From the NCBI RefSeq assembly GCF_000196615.1, contig NC_014306.1:1240001-1304000 (forward strand): a DNA stretch of 64,000 nucleotides, in the 5' to 3' direction. The stretch comes from Erwinia billingiae Eb661 (GTDB lineage Bacteria; Pseudomonadota; Gammaproteobacteria; Enterobacterales; Enterobacteriaceae). A program made the translations under genes and the position numbers. Shown piece by piece: positions 17,023 to 25,802 of this stretch; positions within the stretch are counted from its first letter, which is position 1; every line of letters starts with the position of its first letter. The notes beneath the pieces were generated by a model, which was not told the DNA's origin, did not search any database, and saw nothing but the letters and a program-made list of their open reading frames with translations.

Positions 17023-18060
17023 TTAAAAATTATAATCATTAAATTTTATGACTTCTTCCTCAAGCCAGTTATTTAATTCTCCGAGCCTTTTTTGAAGTGG
17101 TGTTAATTCATTGCGAACAAATACCCGGCTCGCTTTTTCAACATCTCCGAAGCCACCAACATTATTAGGGATGATTCCCATCATCTGCGGCGGTACGCGG
17201 TGCGCGGCCATCATGTCATCGCGGCTCACGTTCTTGATGCTAAGAAATTCATCCTTCGCCGCCACCTCTGACAGCGGGATGATCTGAATGCCGTCTTTCT
17301 TGCCGTTCGGCGAATACATAAACAGGTTACGGAAGTTGCCCGGACCTTTGGCTCCTTTCATCGCGGCACGGATGTTGTTAACGTCCTCCTGGCTTTGCGC
17401 CGGGTCAGTCATGTACATGATAAAGCCCGCGTGGCTGCCGTTCATGTAGTATTTGCGCCGGAACAGGGTGGCCGACTCATTCAGCAGCGTGGACGGAATG
17501 GCAGAAAGATATTCGGGCAGGCCGTAAACCTCCTGATTCAGATCCGGTTCCATCAGGTGGAAGATGCTGCCTTTGGTGAATTCATACGGCTGCGATGTCA
17601 GGCCGTACTGCACAAACCAGTAGGTGTCTAAATCGGTGCCGCGCCGGGTAAATTTTGCCAGTGCCGGCTCCAGCGACAGCACGCCGCCCAACCGATTAGT
17701 GCGCTTTTCCAGATAGGCATTACCAAACACCAGATAGTCCTGAACGAAGCGGCTGAATGCCTGCTGGCTCAGGAGCGGGTGCGGGATAAACGTGCTGGTC
17801 AGGATGTTGCGCTTAACGGCAATCGGCGAGCTGTGATGTACGGCGGCGCGAAACGTGCGCGCCAGCCCGTCAAAACTCACCGGCGGCTCATACCACTTAT
17901 CCATCACCACGCATTCGACGTAATCCAGCAGTTCGCGGCGATCCAGCACCGGCACCGGGTCGCCAAAGGTGAAGGCCTCTGCGTGCGGCTGTTGCGGTGC
18001 GCTGGCCTGAACGGTACGGGTGGTGGCCTGCTGGCCGCTGCGGTTCCTGCGTTTGCTCAT
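17023..18060 (-). CDS. Q: portal protein (P2 gpQ)
   Basis: 345 aa, same length as P2 Q. Contains YLVFGNAYLEKRTNRLG, GSIFHLMEPDLNQEVYGLPEYLSA and DDMMAAHRVPPQMMGIIPNNVGGFGDVEKASRVF, all characteristic of P2-type portals. Forms the dodecameric DNA channel and capsid vertex. Start overlaps the P stop (TAATG). Confidence 0.94.
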   Translation of the reverse strand: MSKRRNRSGQQATTRTVQASAPQQPHAEAFTFGDPVPVLDRRELLDYVECVVMDKWYEPPVSFDGLARTFRAAVHHSSPIAVKRNILTSTFIPHPLLSQQAFSRFVQDYLVFGNAYLEKRTNRLGGVLSLEPALAKFTRRGTDLDTYWFVQYGLTSQPYEFTKGSIFHLMEPDLNQEVYGLPEYLSAIPSTLLNESATLFRRKYYMNGSHAGFIMYMTDPAQSQEDVNNIRAAMKGAKGPGNFRNLFMYSPNGKKDGIQIIPLSEVAAKDEFLSIKNVSRDDMMAAHRVPPQMMGIIPNNVGGFGDVEKASRVFVRNELTPLQKRLGELNNWLEEEVIKFNDYNF

Positions 18061-19826
18061 TAAAAAATCTCCACGATGTTGCTGGTGTGTGCGGCTTCAC
18101 CCTGAAGCGGCTCATTGGAAAGGGCATGCATGGTTGCCCAGGCTAAATCGGCGTGGCTGGCTTCTTCGCTGCGGCTGGCTTCATAGGTCGGACGGTTGCC
18201 GCTGGCGGTTGTTGCCCGGCGGATAGCCATGAATGACTGCGCGATGTCGGTGTGGCCCGCGTCGAACTCCAGGCGGCGGTGGCTGATGATGTCGTATGCC
18301 TTAAGCACCAGGGCGTTTTTCACGTTTGGGTTATAGACAAACTCTTTTACCGCCGGGAAAAACATCTTCACGTTCTCATAGACGCCATGGCCCACGCCGG
18401 TGGAGTCAATGCCGATGTAGGTCACGTTGTACTGGCGGGTCAGCTCCTTGATGGCATCGGCCTGCGCGCGGAAGTCCATGCCGCGCCACTGGTGGCGCTC
18501 CAGAATGCGGAACTTGCCGCCGGGAACGGAAGGGGGTGCAATCACCACGCACCCGGCGCTGTCGCCGTGCTGCGTGCCTTTGGCCGGGTCGTATCCGATC
18601 CAGACTTCACGCCAGCCGAACGGACGCAGCGCCAGCGCCTCAAAGTCCTGCCAGACTTCCCAGCTGTCCACCATGCACGCCTGAAGATCGGCAAGCGGAA
18701 ACACGGACGCGAGGTCGTCGATAAACTCGCACATCAGCAGGTTCTGATATTCCGGCGGGCTGTACTCCAGGCGCAACTGGTCGATATCAAACAGGTTGCA
18801 GCCGCCGCGCACCGCATCCTCAACGGTGACAATCTGGCGGTACTGGCCGTCATCGCAGAACTTACCCGGCGACAGGAAACCGTGCGTCAGGTCGATGTCC
18901 ACGCGATCCGTTTTGGCGCGGCCACGGTTGAACAGGGCGCCGGACCAGAACGGGTAAGCGCTGTGCGTCAGGCTGGACGGAGTGGAGAAATACGTCTGCC
19001 GCCACTTTTTGTGTAGCGCCATACCGGATGCAACCTTGCGCAGCTCCTGGAATCTCGGGATCCAGAAGTATTCATCCAGATAGAGGTTTCCGTGGTAACT
19101 CTGCGCGGTACGGGCGTTGGTGCCAAGAAAGTACAGGCACGCGCCGTTACTGAGCGTCATCGGATCGCCCTTCAGATCCACGTCCACCTCACGGGCAAAC
19201 TCAATGATGTACTGCTTAAAGACGTGCGCCTGCGCCTTACTGGCTGACAGGAAAATCTGGTTGCGGCCGGTGGTCAGCGCATCAATCAGCGCTTCGCGGG
19301 CAAAGTAGAAGGTTGCGCCAATCTGGCGGGACTTCAGAACGTTGCGGATACGGTGCCTGTTGCCCGCTTCCCACCAGTTGCGCTGATAACCGAACATCGA
19401 ACCGTGGAAAACCTCCTGCAGCTTTTCAATCTGTTCGTCGCTGAAGACGTTTTTCTCAGGCGGCTTACGCGGGCCGCTGTTACGGTTGGCCACCTTCGGG
19501 TTCAGGTCCGACTCATTCCCGCCGTTGCTGAACTTATCGATGCGGGCGTGGCGCTCGGACTGGCGCGCGAGCAGGTCAATCTCCTTGAAATCCTTCCCTT
19601 CTTTCTGCTCCTTCATAATCAGCTGGCAGTAACGCGCGGTGGTGGTCAGCTGCATCTGATCAAGCGGGCCGTAGTCGCCCCACTTGTCGCGCTTCTTCCA
19701 GCTGTGAACGGTTGCGGGTTTCTCTCCCAGCATTTCAGCAATGCGGGCGATGCGGTATCCCTGAAAGTACAGGATAAGAGCCTGTCTGCGGGGATCGAGG
19801 TCTGCGGGCGTCAGTATTGTATTCAT
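18060..19826 (-). CDS. P: terminase large subunit ATPase (P2 gpP)
   Basis: 588 aa from the ATG at 19826, whose product begins NTILTPADLDPRRQ like P2 gpP; a longer read to 19931 would add 35 residues over the late promoter. The N-terminal HTH (YRIARIAEMLGEKPATVHSWKKRDKW) binds DNA; the ATPase region follows (KSRQIGATFYFAREAL, FLSASKAQAHVF); nuclease Asp in WIGYDPAKGTQHGDSAG. Packages DNA at cos with gpM. Confidence 0.93.
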   Translation of the reverse strand: MNTILTPADLDPRRQALILYFQGYRIARIAEMLGEKPATVHSWKKRDKWGDYGPLDQMQLTTTARYCQLIMKEQKEGKDFKEIDLLARQSERHARIDKFSNGGNESDLNPKVANRNSGPRKPPEKNVFSDEQIEKLQEVFHGSMFGYQRNWWEAGNRHRIRNVLKSRQIGATFYFAREALIDALTTGRNQIFLSASKAQAHVFKQYIIEFAREVDVDLKGDPMTLSNGACLYFLGTNARTAQSYHGNLYLDEYFWIPRFQELRKVASGMALHKKWRQTYFSTPSSLTHSAYPFWSGALFNRGRAKTDRVDIDLTHGFLSPGKFCDDGQYRQIVTVEDAVRGGCNLFDIDQLRLEYSPPEYQNLLMCEFIDDLASVFPLADLQACMVDSWEVWQDFEALALRPFGWREVWIGYDPAKGTQHGDSAGCVVIAPPSVPGGKFRILERHQWRGMDFRAQADAIKELTRQYNVTYIGIDSTGVGHGVYENVKMFFPAVKEFVYNPNVKNALVLKAYDIISHRRLEFDAGHTDIAQSFMAIRRATTASGNRPTYEASRSEEASHADLAWATMHALSNEPLQGEAAHTSNIVEIF

Positions 19827-19872
19827 TGCCCCAAAATACGGCCCCGACGCCGCCTTTTCTGCCGCATCTGAT

Positions 19873-19890
19873 TGTGTGGTTCCCCCCACA
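19873..19890. promoter_or_regulatory. Ogr-type activator site (TGT-N12-ACA), divergent P/O late promoters
   Basis: TGT (19873-19875) and ACA (19888-19890) lie 12 nt apart within the near-palindrome ATTGTGTGG...CCACAAT. P2 late promoters carry such a site centred about -55. It is placed between the divergent genes P and O and could serve both; the rightward start would fall near 19936, ahead of O. Confidence 0.7.
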
Positions 19891-19969
19891 ATGCCAGCCC
19901 GTTGTTTCAGCCCCCCCATCACCGCAAACATAAGGCCTCACAGAGTTATTTCTCAACGGAGCCTGGCTC

Positions 19970-20824
19970 ATGACGGTAAAAGCAAAACGTTTTCGTATCG
20001 GGGTGGAAGGTGCCACCACGGACGGACGCGAAATCACGCGCGAATGGCTGGTACAGATGGCCGCCGCCTATAACCCGGAGTTGTACACGGCCACGATCAA
20101 CCTTGAACACATCAAGTCTTACTCCCCGGACAGCACGTTTAACCGCTACGGCAAAGTGACGGCGCTGGCGGCAGAGGAAATCAAGGATGGCCCGCTGGTC
20201 GGAAAGATGGCGCTGTATGCGGATATCGAACCGACGGACGGTCTGGTGGCGCTGGTTAAGCTGGGCCAGAAGCTGTTCACCTCAATGGAAATCAGCCCGA
20301 AATTTGCCGACACCGGCAAGGCGTATCTGATTGGCCTGGCTGCCACTGACGATCCGGCCAGCCTCGGGACAGAAATCCTGACGTTCAGCGCAACGGCCAC
20401 GCGTAACCCGCTGGCAAACCGCAAGCAGTCACCTGAAAACCTGTTTTCCGCCGCTGAAGAAACGGTTATCGAACTGACGGAAGCCCAGGACGACAAGCTG
20501 TCCCTGTTCACCCGCGTTACCGCGCTGTTCAGCAAAAAAGAGCAGTCCGACGATGCGCGCTTTTCTGACGTGCATAAGGCGGTGGAGCTGGTTGCCACCG
20601 AGCAGCAGAGCTTGAGCACCCGCACGGATTCCGCGCTGAGCGGGCAGGCCGAACGGCTGAGCCAGATGGAGACGGAGCTGAAAACGCAGCAAACCGCTTT
20701 CTCTGAGCAGGTGGCCGCATTTAACGAACTTCAGGCGCAGCTGAGCCGTCAGGACAGCCGCACCGATTATCGCCAGCGCGCACCGGGCGGTGACGTACCG
20801 GCTGGCGGCCTGACCAATTGCTGA
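19970..20824 (+). CDS. O: capsid scaffolding protein and protease (P2 gpO)
   Basis: 284 aa (identical length to P2 O). KAKRFRIGVEGATTDGREITREWL start and LEHIKSYSPDSTFNRYGKV are typical. The N-terminal half is a serine protease that matures gpN; the C-terminal coiled coil (QMETELKTQQTAFSEQVAAFNELQAQL) is the scaffold. Good GGAG before ATG. Confidence 0.94.
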   Translation: MTVKAKRFRIGVEGATTDGREITREWLVQMAAAYNPELYTATINLEHIKSYSPDSTFNRYGKVTALAAEEIKDGPLVGKMALYADIEPTDGLVALVKLGQKLFTSMEISPKFADTGKAYLIGLAATDDPASLGTEILTFSATATRNPLANRKQSPENLFSAAEETVIELTEAQDDKLSLFTRVTALFSKKEQSDDARFSDVHKAVELVATEQQSLSTRTDSALSGQAERLSQMETELKTQQTAFSEQVAAFNELQAQLSRQDSRTDYRQRAPGGDVPAGGLTNC

Positions 20825-20840
20825 TGGAGCAACAAACCCG

Positions 20841-21902
20841 ATGAAACAGAAAACCCGCTTTGCCTTTAACGCCTACCTGATGCAGCTGGCCCGCCTGAAC
20901 GGCGTGGAGGTCATTGACCTGTCGAGCAAATTCAACGTGGAGGCGTCCGTGGCGCAGACGCTGGAAGACCAGATCCAGCAGTCGGCCGCATTTCTCACCA
21001 ACATCAACGTGATCGGCGTGGCTGAACAGTCCGGCGAGCTGCTGGGGCTTGGCGTGGGCAGCACCATTGCTGGTACCACCGACACCACCGCGAAAGACCG
21101 TGAGCCAACCGATCCAACGGTAATGGCGGGCGTCGAGTACAAGTGTGAGCAGACCAACTTCGATACGGCGCTGACCTACGCGAAGCTGGACATGTGGGCC
21201 AAGTTCCAGGACTTCCAGGTGCGTATCCGGGACGCGATCATCAAGCGTCAGTCGCTGGACCGCATCATGATCGGCTTTAACGGCGTGAAGCGCGTCAAAA
21301 CTTCCAACCGCGCAGAGAATCAGCTGCTGCAGGACGTGAACAAGGGCTGGCTGCAGAAGGTGCGTGAGGATGCGCCGGATAACGTGCTGGGCAGCAAAAC
21401 GGCAGAAGATGGCACCACCACAGCCGCACCGGTGAAGGTGGGCAAAGGTGGCGCTTACGCCAACCTGGACGCGCTGGTGATGGATGCGGTCAATGAGCTT
21501 ATCGATCCAATTTTCCAGGACGATGACGAGCTGGTTGTTATCTGCGGCCGTGAGCTGTTGTCTGACAAGTATTTCCCGCTGGTCAACAGCGATCAGGCCA
21601 ATACGGAAAAGCTGGCTGCTGACCTGATTATCAGCCAGAAACGCATGGGTGGCCTGCAGGCAGTCCGTGCGCCGTACTTCCCGGCCAATGCGGTGCTGAT
21701 CACCCGCCTGGATAACCTGTCCATCTACTGGCAGGAAGACACCCGCCGCCGTTCGGTTATCGACAATCCGAAGCGTGACCGCATCGAAAACTTTGAATCG
21801 GTAAACGAAGCCTACGTTGTTGAGGATTACCGCTGCGCCGCGCTGGTAGAAAACATCACCATCGGCGACTTCTCAACCGTGGCAGCGGAAGCAGGGGAGT
21901 AA
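20841..21902 (+). CDS. N: major capsid protein (P2 gpN)
   Basis: 353 aa. MKQKTRFAFNAYLMQLARLNGV start, the stretch AKFQDFQVRIRDAIIKRQSLDRIMIGFNG and the C-terminal YWQEDTRRRSVIDNPKRDRIENFESVNEAYVVEDY are P2 N hallmarks. The N terminus is removed by gpO on assembly. HK97 fold. Confidence 0.95.
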   Translation: MKQKTRFAFNAYLMQLARLNGVEVIDLSSKFNVEASVAQTLEDQIQQSAAFLTNINVIGVAEQSGELLGLGVGSTIAGTTDTTAKDREPTDPTVMAGVEYKCEQTNFDTALTYAKLDMWAKFQDFQVRIRDAIIKRQSLDRIMIGFNGVKRVKTSNRAENQLLQDVNKGWLQKVREDAPDNVLGSKTAEDGTTTAAPVKVGKGGAYANLDALVMDAVNELIDPIFQDDDELVVICGRELLSDKYFPLVNSDQANTEKLAADLIISQKRMGGLQAVRAPYFPANAVLITRLDNLSIYWQEDTRRRSVIDNPKRDRIENFESVNEAYVVEDYRCAALVENITIGDFSTVAAEAGE

Positions 21903-21905
21903 CCC

Positions 21906-22556
21906 ATGAGCCTGAGTCCCGCACGGCAACACCGCCAGCGCATTCAGGCCGAACAGGCCGCCCGTCAGGGCGGCAGCGTTCGCCATGAAAAAGGCTATGA
22001 CCTGATGCTGATGCAGCTGGGTGAAGACCGCCGCCGCCTCAAGGGCATTCAGTCCACGGTTAAGAAAGCTGAAATCAAGCTGGAAGTACTCCCAAAATAT
22101 GCCGCCTGGACGGAGGGCGTGCTGGCCGCTGACGGTGCGCGTCAGGATGACGTGCTGATGTACGTGATGCTGTGGCGTATCGATGCCGGGGAATATGCCG
22201 GTGCGCTTGCGATTGGCCGACACGCACTGAAACACGGCTGGGTTATGCCTACCGGCTTTAACCGGAACGTGCAGACGCTGCTGACGGAAGAAATGGCCGA
22301 TGCCGCCAAAGCTGCCCTTCTGGCCGAAACCCCGTTTGATGCTGAGCTGCTGATGCAGACGCTGGACATGATCGATGGTCTGGATATGCCTGACCAGTCA
22401 CGCGCCCGCCTGCACAAGTCGCTTGGCTACGTGCTGCGCGAAAGCCAGCCCGTTTCGGCCCTGAATCACCTGAAGCGCGCCATGCAGCTTGACGACAAAT
22501 GCGGCGTGAAAAAAGACACAGAGCAGCTGGAGCGGAAACTCCGTAACGCCAGCTGA
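21906..22556 (+). CDS. M: terminase small/endonuclease subunit (P2 gpM)
   Basis: 216 aa. SLSPARQHRQRIQAEQAA start and AAWTEGVLAADGARQDDVLMYVMLWRIDAGEYAGALAIGRHALKHG match P2 gpM, which recognises and cuts cos. Helical throughout. Followed by a 100-nt gap before L. Confidence 0.93.
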   Translation: MSLSPARQHRQRIQAEQAARQGGSVRHEKGYDLMLMQLGEDRRRLKGIQSTVKKAEIKLEVLPKYAAWTEGVLAADGARQDDVLMYVMLWRIDAGEYAGALAIGRHALKHGWVMPTGFNRNVQTLLTEEMADAAKAALLAETPFDAELLMQTLDMIDGLDMPDQSRARLHKSLGYVLRESQPVSALNHLKRAMQLDDKCGVKKDTEQLERKLRNAS

Positions 22557-22656
22557 TAACCGGACGTGCCAACGCGCGGGGCGGCACGGGGTGGCGACAG
22601 GCATTGCCGCATCAAAACCCCGTCCACCGCCCGACTAATTCAGGAGTACCACGGCA

Positions 22657-23127
22657 ATGACAATGCAGTTTGTTGCGCCAGAAAAGGCGTCGGATACGCC
22701 GGAAATTATCCTCAACAACTCTTTCTGGCCGGATATCGATCTGGCGGGCTTTCGCGCGGCGATGCGCGTTGACGGCACCGTAACCCCGGCCCGCCTGCGT
22801 CAGGTCGTTCTGACTGCGATGTCAGAGGTGAATGCGGAGCTTTATGGCTACCGCGAACGGCAGGAAATCAGGGGCTTCAACAGCCTTGCGGACGTGCCGT
22901 CAGAAAAGCTGGCAGGCGAAAGCCAGCGCCTGCATCACTACCGCAATGCGGTCTGGTGCTGGGCGCGGGCGGTGCTGAACGAGCGTTATCAGGACTTTGA
23001 CGCCACGGCAGCCGCCGCAAAACGGGGTGAGGTGCTGGACGATGCCAGTGGTGACCTGTGGCGCGATGCGCGGTGGGCGATCAGCCGTGTGCAGGATATG
23101 CCGCACAACATTGTGGAACTGATCTGA
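22657..23127 (+). CDS. L: head completion protein (P2 gpL)
   Basis: 156 aa. The pattern FWPDIDLAGFRAAMRVDGTVTPARLRQ...AELYGYRERQEIRGFNSLADVP...WRDARWAISRVQ is that of P2 L (169 aa), somewhat shorter at the N terminus. Closes the filled head before tail joining. Stop overlaps X start (TGATG). Confidence 0.92.
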   Translation: MTMQFVAPEKASDTPEIILNNSFWPDIDLAGFRAAMRVDGTVTPARLRQVVLTAMSEVNAELYGYRERQEIRGFNSLADVPSEKLAGESQRLHHYRNAVWCWARAVLNERYQDFDATAAAAKRGEVLDDASGDLWRDARWAISRVQDMPHNIVELI

Positions 23128-23330
23128 TGAAAGTGCGTGCGCTGCAGTATGACACGGTGGACGCACTCTGCTGGCGTCACTACGGGCGCACGCAGAGCGT
23201 GACGGAGCAGGTGCTGCAGGCGAATCCGGGACTGGCCGAACATGGCCCGATTTTACCTCACGGCCTTGAGGTTGAGCTGCCGGACTCTGCGCCTGCTGCC
23301 ACCTCTCAGACCGTTCAGCTTTGGGACTGA
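23127..23330 (+). CDS. X: tail protein X (LysM-like, baseplate/tail)
   Basis: 67 aa, same length as P2 X. MKVRALQYDTVDALCWRHYGRT...VLQANPGLAEHGPILPHGLEVELPD is the P2 X pattern, a short LysM-type fold. The start at 23127 overlaps the L stop. Essential tail gene in P2. Confidence 0.92.
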   Translation: MKVRALQYDTVDALCWRHYGRTQSVTEQVLQANPGLAEHGPILPHGLEVELPDSAPAATSQTVQLWD

Positions 23331-23333
23331 ATC

Positions 23334-23546
23334 ATGATGGAGAAAATCAGCACCGTTATCACCTGGTGCATTGCAATTCTGATGGCGTGGCTGGGCGATC
23401 TGTCGCTCAAGGATATTTCAACGGTGGCCGGATTGCTGGTTGGGATCCTGATGGCGTTCATCAGCTGGTATTACAAGCGCAAGACCTACCAGCTGCTGGC
23501 CAGCGGGCGTATCAGTCGGGAGGACTATGAATCTGCAACTCGTTAA
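23334..23546 (+). CDS. HP1-family holin
   Basis: 70 aa with two membrane helices (VITWCIAILMAWLGDL and VAGLLVGILMAFISWYY) separated by LKDIST, and a charged C-terminal tail. This is the HP1-type class II holin rather than P2 gpY. It permeabilises or depolarises the inner membrane to time lysis. Overlaps the endolysin gene by 20 nt. Confidence 0.85.
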   Translation: MMEKISTVITWCIAILMAWLGDLSLKDISTVAGLLVGILMAFISWYYKRKTYQLLASGRISREDYESATR

Positions 23547-24042
23547 GCGTTGCGCCGTGGGTGTCGTGCTGGCAATTACCGCCACGCTGCCCGGCTTCCA
23601 GCAGCTGCACACCTCCGTTGAGGGGATGCGGCTGATTGCGGACTATGAAGGCTGCCGCCTCAGTCCCTATCAGTGCAGTGCGGGCGTCTGGACAGACGGG
23701 ATCGGAAACACCCACGGCGTGGTGTTGGGAAGGACAATCACGGAACGGCAGGCGGCGGGGAATTTCATTACCAACGTGTTGCGGGTTGAAACCGCGCTGG
23801 CGCGCTGTGTCGGGGTGGTTATGCCGCAAAAGGTGTATGACGCGGTGGTGTCTTTTGCGTTCAACGTCGGCACCGGCAACGCCTGCACTTCCACGATGGT
23901 GAAGCTGTTGAAAGCTGAGCGCTGGCGTGATGCCTGCAATCAGCTGCCGCGCTGGGTGTACGTCAAAGGCGTGTTCAATCAGGGGCTGGATAACCGCCGT
24001 GGGCGGGAACTGGCCTGGTGCTTAAAGGGTGCCGGTACATGA
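23527..24042 (+). CDS. SAR endolysin, GH24 lysozyme
   Basis: 171 aa. Residues ~7-24 (KRCAVGVVLAITATLPGF) form a weakly hydrophobic Ala/Gly-rich signal-anchor-release segment. Catalytic region: E41-x8-C50-x5-T56 within EGCRLSPYQCSAGVWTDGIGNT-like spacing, so the usual Asp of the T4 lysozyme triad is Cys, as in several P1/P21-related endolysins. Cuts peptidoglycan glycan strands after membrane release. Equivalent of P2 gene K by position, unrelated in type. Confidence 0.9.
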   Translation: MNLQLVKRCAVGVVLAITATLPGFQQLHTSVEGMRLIADYEGCRLSPYQCSAGVWTDGIGNTHGVVLGRTITERQAAGNFITNVLRVETALARCVGVVMPQKVYDAVVSFAFNVGTGNACTSTMVKLLKAERWRDACNQLPRWVYVKGVFNQGLDNRRGRELAWCLKGAGT

Positions 24043-24467
24043 TGCGCCCGATCGTCCTGATTATGTCTTTGCTGTTTGCGGCGCTGGGCTGGCAGTCGTG
24101 GCGGCTGAATAACGCCAGCTACACGATTGAAAGCCAGGGCAAAGAACTGAACAGCAAAAAGCAGGCGCTGACGCAGAAGAACAGCCAGCTTATTGCCCTG
24201 AATATCCTGACGCAAACCAGCAGCCAGGCGCAGACGCAGCTTTATGCCGCGGCTGAAAAAAATAATACCCTGCTGCGTGACAGGCAGCGGCGCATTGAGG
24301 AACTGAAGCGTGAAAATGATGAATTGCGCATATGGGCTGATTCCCTTCTGCCTGATGCTGTTGTCCGGCTGCGCGCAAGACCGGCCATCGCCGGAGGTGA
24401 ATCTTACCGCGAGTGGCTGTCCCAAAATCACCCGGTGCCACCTGGGGCCGTCATCACCCCGAAGTAA
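24039..24467 (+). CDS. i-spanin (Rz/LysB-like)
   Basis: 142 aa from the ATG overlapping the endolysin stop. N-terminal membrane helix (PIVLIMSLLFAALGWQSW) followed by a long periplasmic coiled coil (ESQGKELNSKKQALTQKNSQL...RDRQRRIEELKREN). Pairs with the lipoprotein encoded inside it in another frame to fuse inner and outer membranes at lysis. Confidence 0.87.
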   Translation: MMRPIVLIMSLLFAALGWQSWRLNNASYTIESQGKELNSKKQALTQKNSQLIALNILTQTSSQAQTQLYAAAEKNNTLLRDRQRRIEELKRENDELRIWADSLLPDAVVRLRARPAIAGGESYREWLSQNHPVPPGAVITPK

Positions 24468-24600
24468 TGGCGAGCTGCTGGCCGCGCTGGATGACGCTGA
24501 AGCCGCCTGGGCGAACTGCGCCGATAAGGTGGACACCATAGTGACCTGTCAGGAAAAAGACGATGAACAAGCCGCAATCCTTACGAAAAGCCCTGAATGA
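24319..24600 (+). CDS. o-spanin lipoprotein (Rz1/LysC-like), overlapping Rz
   Basis: 93 aa from the ATG at 24319 (an upstream ATG at 24310 is possible). Signal segment with lipobox LLSGC gives an outer-membrane lipoprotein of ~76 mature residues. The first half lies inside the i-spanin gene in another frame; the 3' end overlaps gene R. Classic nested spanin organisation. Confidence 0.83.
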   Translation: MNCAYGLIPFCLMLLSGCAQDRPSPEVNLTASGCPKITRCHLGPSSPRSNGELLAALDDAEAAWANCADKVDTIVTCQEKDDEQAAILTKSPE

Positions 24601-24997
24601 TGCCGTGCCATACGTACGCGAAAATCCTGACCGGCTGCATCTGTTTGTGGATAACGGTTCGCTGGTTGCCACATCCGCCAACTCCGTTTCGTGGGAGTAC
24701 CGTTACACGCTGAATATCGTGATAACGGACTTCACTGGCGATCAGAATCTGCTGATGGCACCCGTCCAGTTCTGGCTTCGCGATAACCAGCCTGACGCGC
24801 TGCAGAATACGGAAGAGCGCGAAAAGCTTTTTACGTTTGAAGTGGATATTCTTGGTAATGACCGCTGTGATCTTAGCCTGAATCTCAAGCTAACCGAACG
24901 GGTGATCGCCCGCGAGGTGGATGGCGTGATGCGGGTAGAGGCCGTGCCGGAGCCTGAGCAGCCGGACGAATTCTGGGCATCGCATCAACATGGATAA
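24563..24997 (+). CDS. R: tail completion protein (P2 gpR)
   Basis: 144 aa. KPQSLRKALNDAVPYVRENPDRLHLFVDNGSL...YTLNIVITDFTGD...WLRDNQPD matches P2 R. Required for tail completion and head joining. Overlaps Rz1 upstream and S downstream. Confidence 0.92.
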   Translation: MNKPQSLRKALNDAVPYVRENPDRLHLFVDNGSLVATSANSVSWEYRYTLNIVITDFTGDQNLLMAPVQFWLRDNQPDALQNTEEREKLFTFEVDILGNDRCDLSLNLKLTERVIAREVDGVMRVEAVPEPEQPDEFWASHQHG

Positions 24998-25445
24998 TCT
25001 GCAGCAGGTTGATGCCTGGCTGGCTGCGCTGCTTAATCAGCTGGAGCCTGCCCAACGCTCAAGGATGCTGCGTAAGGTGGCGCGGGACGTGCGCAAAATT
25101 CAGCAGACGAACATCACCGCACAGCGCGCGCCGGACGGTACGGCATGGGAACCTAAGCGCATAACGGCCAGAACGAAGAAAGGCCGTATTCGGCGCAAAA
25201 TGTTTACGAAGCTTAAAACGGCGAAGTACCTCAAGGCGTATGCAAATGCGAATCAGGCTGAAGTATCTTTCACCGGGCAGGTGCTGCGACTGGCCCGCGT
25301 GCATCACTACGGGCTGAGGGATAAGGTGAACCGGAAGGGGACTGAAATTAAATATGCACAGCGCCCACTGCTCGGAGTTAATGTTGGAGTGACTATATCG
25401 ATAAATGAAATTTTGTTACAATGGCTTTCCGAAGAACGTCATTAA
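24990..25445 (+). CDS. S: tail completion protein (P2 gpS)
   Basis: 151 aa. LQQVDAWLAALLNQLEPAQRSRMLRKVARDVRKIQQTNI...ARVHHYGLRDKVNRKG matches P2 S. Starts within the R gene. It is followed by the AT-rich insert that separates it from V, its neighbour in P2. Confidence 0.92.
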   Translation: MDNLQQVDAWLAALLNQLEPAQRSRMLRKVARDVRKIQQTNITAQRAPDGTAWEPKRITARTKKGRIRRKMFTKLKTAKYLKAYANANQAEVSFTGQVLRLARVHHYGLRDKVNRKGTEIKYAQRPLLGVNVGVTISINEILLQWLSEERH

Positions 25446-25802
25446 TACATGCTGGTCATTAATTTTTTACTAATATGGATTAACATTGATTTAAGAGTTC
25501 GCTATGAGTGAAAGTTTATGCTTACCCATCTACAAGTAAAGTAACTATTAGCGCCGTGGCTATTAGGGGCCGATAGAATTCTTTTCTTAAAATAGTATCC
25601 TTTCCGATGCGACATGGTCCTAATGCTTAATAATCTGAACTTGGAGTTAACAAGCCCCAAGGCAATAAATTATCTACTTATCGAAATGCAATAAATTAAG
25701 CTATTATTCGCTTGAAAGTAAAACTCCTTTCTTAGTTGGCCAGAATAGGAGTTTTCAAAGTTATAATGGATTGGCTGTAAATGTCTATAAGAATAAATTA
25801 GC
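25446..25802. other. AT-rich intergenic stretch between S and the defence cassette
   Basis: 357 nt, clearly lower in GC than S. No convincing gene: only short peptides without ribosome sites. The only structure noted is the hairpin at 25720-25755. It is the left border of foreign DNA inserted after S. Confidence 0.6.
25720..25755 (-). terminator. probable terminator of the leftward ATPase/DUF4435 cassette
   Basis: AAAACTCCT (25720-25728) pairs with AGGAGTTTT (25747-25755) around an 18-nt loop, 48 nt past the stop of the DUF4435 gene. Read leftward the stem ends in TTTTA; read rightward it also ends in TTTT, so it could work in both directions. Confidence 0.55.

Noticed and set aside
19827..19931. 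Longer N terminus for terminase P (start at 19931)
   Set aside because: It would run over the divergent late promoter, and the P2 homolog starts at the sequence encoded from 19826.
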